Positions 16,975-18,392 of a stretch of 18,392 nucleotides of DNA are shown here, in pieces (the stretch's first letter is position 1; each line of letters opens with the position of its first letter). The notes under the pieces were generated by a model that saw only the letters and a list, made by a program, of their open reading frames with translations, was not told the DNA's origin and made no database searches. The DNA lies in NCBI GenBank assembly GCA_002704755.1, contig PAHC01000033.1, forward strand, positions 7,479 through 25,870. The letters run 5' to 3'. The stretch is from Rhodobiaceae bacterium. GTDB lineage: Bacteria > Pseudomonadota > Alphaproteobacteria > Rhizobiales > TMED25. Position numbers and translations under genes: made by a program.

Positions 16975-17607
16975 CTATACACTCAATCCTGGTTTGTTTC
17001 GACGTTTCACAATATCTTCGATTTCCTTATCTGTTTGAGTTTGTATATTATTATCAACTGGCTCAGATGAGATTCTTTTTTTATATGATCCAATTTTAGG
17101 AGTTTTGTTGTTTCTAAAATCTTTTAAGATATTTACAAGGTCTGTAGGCTCTAAATCTTCATAGTAATCATCATTTATTTGAACGACTGGTGCGTTACAG
17201 CAAGCCCCCAAACACTCTACTTCAACCCACGAAAACAATCGATCTGTGCTTACAGTATTTTGTTCACCTATTTCATTTTGTAGTATTTTCTTAAGTTCAT
17301 TGGATCCTGACAACATACAGGGTGTAGTACCACACATTTGGAAATGATATTTACCCACAGGCTTGAGGTTAAACATAGAGTAGAAAGTAGCAATTTCCAT
17401 GACTCTTATCTGTGAGGTACCTAAATATTCAGCGATGTAATCTATTACTTCAGGAGACAGCCAGCCTTCGTTTTGTTTTTGAGCAATCCATAAAAGTGAA
17501 ATTATTGCAGATCCGCCTCTACCTTCAGGATATTTTTTTATCTCAATTTCTGCAATTTTCAGGTTTTCTTTTGAGAATGAAAAGTTTTTATCGTTTGATT
17601 CTGCCAT
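16975..17607 (-). CDS. nuoE: NADH-quinone oxidoreductase subunit E ([2Fe-2S] protein)
   Basis: Thioredoxin-like subunit (210 aa) that carries cluster N1a next to the FMN of NuoF. The ligands are Cys92 and Cys97 (CGTTPC) and Cys132 and Cys136 (CLGACC). The N-terminal helical part contains YPEGRGGSAIISLLWIAQ and the phrase VMEIATFYSMFNLKPVGKY. Beyond the core (about 168) there is a polar tail of some 42 residues with ISSEPVDNN. Such a tail occurs in alphaproteobacterial NuoE and mitochondrial NDUFV2. A TTG at 17625 would add six residues and overlap nuoD. I preferred the ATG at 17607, which has AGG ten bases upstream and lies 7 bases after nuoD. Confidence 0.97.
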   Translation of the reverse strand: MAESNDKNFSFSKENLKIAEIEIKKYPEGRGGSAIISLLWIAQKQNEGWLSPEVIDYIAEYLGTSQIRVMEIATFYSMFNLKPVGKYHFQMCGTTPCMLSGSNELKKILQNEIGEQNTVSTDRLFSWVEVECLGACCNAPVVQINDDYYEDLEPTDLVNILKDFRNNKTPKIGSYKKRISSEPVDNNIQTQTDKEIEDIVKRRNKPGLSV

Positions 17608-17614
17608 ATATGTA

Positions 17615-18392
17615 TTACCTATCAACTTCTCCGAAGACTATATCAAGTGAACCTAATACCGCAGAAACATCTGCTAGCATGTGACCTTTACACATATAAT
17701 CCATAGCCTGTAAATGCGCAAAGCCAGGCGCTCTAATTTTACACCTATATGGTTTATTAGAGTCATCAGATACTAGATAAACACCAAACTCACCCTTTGG
17801 TGCCTCTACAGCACGATAAACCTCTCCTTTAGGAACATGATAACCTTCAGTATATAATTTAAAATGATGAATTAATGCTTCCATAGAAGCCTTCATTTCA
17901 GCACGTTTGGGAGGAAATAATTTATTATTCTGCGATGATACAGGTCCTGTTTCTTTTCTCAAGATTTGTATACATTGCTTCATAATTTTTAAAGATTGTT
18001 TCATCTCTTCCACTCTTAATAAATACCTATCATAACAGTCACTATTCTTACCAATAGGTACCTCAAAATCTAGTTCTGAATATATTTCGTAAGGTTGTGA
18101 CCTTCTTAAATCCCAAGGTAATCCTGTTCCCCTTATCATAACACCAGAAAAGCCCCACAATTGAGCATCTTCTTGGCTGATAAAACCAATATCTACATTT
18201 CTTTGTTTGAAGATTCTATTGTCAGTTAATAGGTTTTCGATATCACTTATAACTGCCGGATGGCTATCTATAAATGCATCAATATCATCAATTAAATCAT
18301 CGGGTAAATCTTGATGTACTCCACCAGGTCTGAAGTAAGCCGCATGCATTCTACTCCCGGATGCACGTTCATAGAAACACATCAGTTTCTCT
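17615..18392 (-). CDS. nuoD: NADH-quinone oxidoreductase subunit D, C-terminal 258 residues
   Basis: The 49-kDa-type subunit of complex I, which helps to form the quinone reduction site. The reading frame runs through the right edge (EKLM... continues before the first in-frame ATG at 18382), so the start is outside. Visible family pieces: FYERASGSRMHAAYFRPGG (4-22 of the ATG-initiated part), GLPWDLRRSQPYEIYSELDFE, GKNSDCYDRYLLRVEEMKQS, and the end SLDIVFGEVDR. The N-terminal quinone-site His and Tyr cannot be seen here. nuoA, nuoB and nuoC presumably lie further right, as in the usual operon. There is no fusion to NuoC visible in this part. Confidence 0.98.
   Translation of the reverse strand, partial: EKLMCFYERASGSRMHAAYFRPGGVHQDLPDDLIDDIDAFIDSHPAVISDIENLLTDNRIFKQRNVDIGFISQEDAQLWGFSGVMIRGTGLPWDLRRSQPYEIYSELDFEVPIGKNSDCYDRYLLRVEEMKQSLKIMKQCIQILRKETGPVSSQNNKLFPPKRAEMKASMEALIHHFKLYTEGYHVPKGEVYRAVEAPKGEFGVYLVSDDSNKPYRCKIRAPGFAHLQAMDYMCKGHMLADVSAVLGSLDIVFGEVDR

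Noticed and set aside
17608..17625. TTG at 17625 as the start of nuoE
   Set aside because: GGAG lies only three bases before it and encodes conserved NuoD residues (FGEVDR). The ATG at 17607 avoids the overlap and has an AGG at a tolerable distance.
1..18392. A new defence, biosynthetic or mobile system
   Set aside because: Every gene belongs to a known housekeeping family except the small DUF1467 protein, and there is no unexplained intergenic sequence, repeat array or mobile-element mark.

Overview
The window is an almost fully coding stretch of an AT-rich genome (by eye roughly one third G+C). It is most likely from a streamlined alphaproteobacterium of the marine SAR11, HIMB59 or SAR116-like kind. 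The assignment rests on four things: the gene order nuo operon - birA - RNase J - DUF1467 - proS - lolC - lolD; a short prolyl-tRNA synthetase without a full editing insert; a mitochondrial-type NuoG without the extra N7 cluster ligands; and a single LolC/E-type permease. The exact clade cannot be settled from this sequence alone.

Layout, from the right edge leftwards on the minus strand: nuoD (its start lies outside the window), nuoE, nuoF, nuoG, nuoH, nuoI, nuoJ, nuoK, nuoL, nuoM, nuoN, birA, RNase J (rnj), a small DUF1467 membrane protein, proS, lolC and lolD. Neighbouring genes overlap by 1 to 23 bases or are separated by at most 17 bases, so the run looks like one long transcription unit with much translational coupling. 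At the left edge the 3' end of a cysteine synthase gene (cysK) comes in on the plus strand and converges on lolD; the two stop codons overlap.

The eleven nuo genes give most of a proton-pumping NADH:ubiquinone oxidoreductase (complex I). NuoE, F and G form the NADH-oxidising arm with FMN and Fe-S clusters, NuoI and NuoD lead electrons to quinone, NuoH forms the quinone channel, and NuoJ, K, L, M and N are the proton-translocating membrane subunits. All cluster ligands and the key membrane Glu and Lys residues I looked for are present. The downstream genes are housekeeping: protein biotinylation, RNA processing and decay, proline charging, and release of lipoproteins from the inner membrane.

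There is no stretch of 300 bases without a gene. I see no RNA gene, mobile element, CRISPR array, riboswitch or convincing terminator. I found no evidence of a new biological system; the findings below concern gene order, start sites, overlaps and composition, and most are modest.
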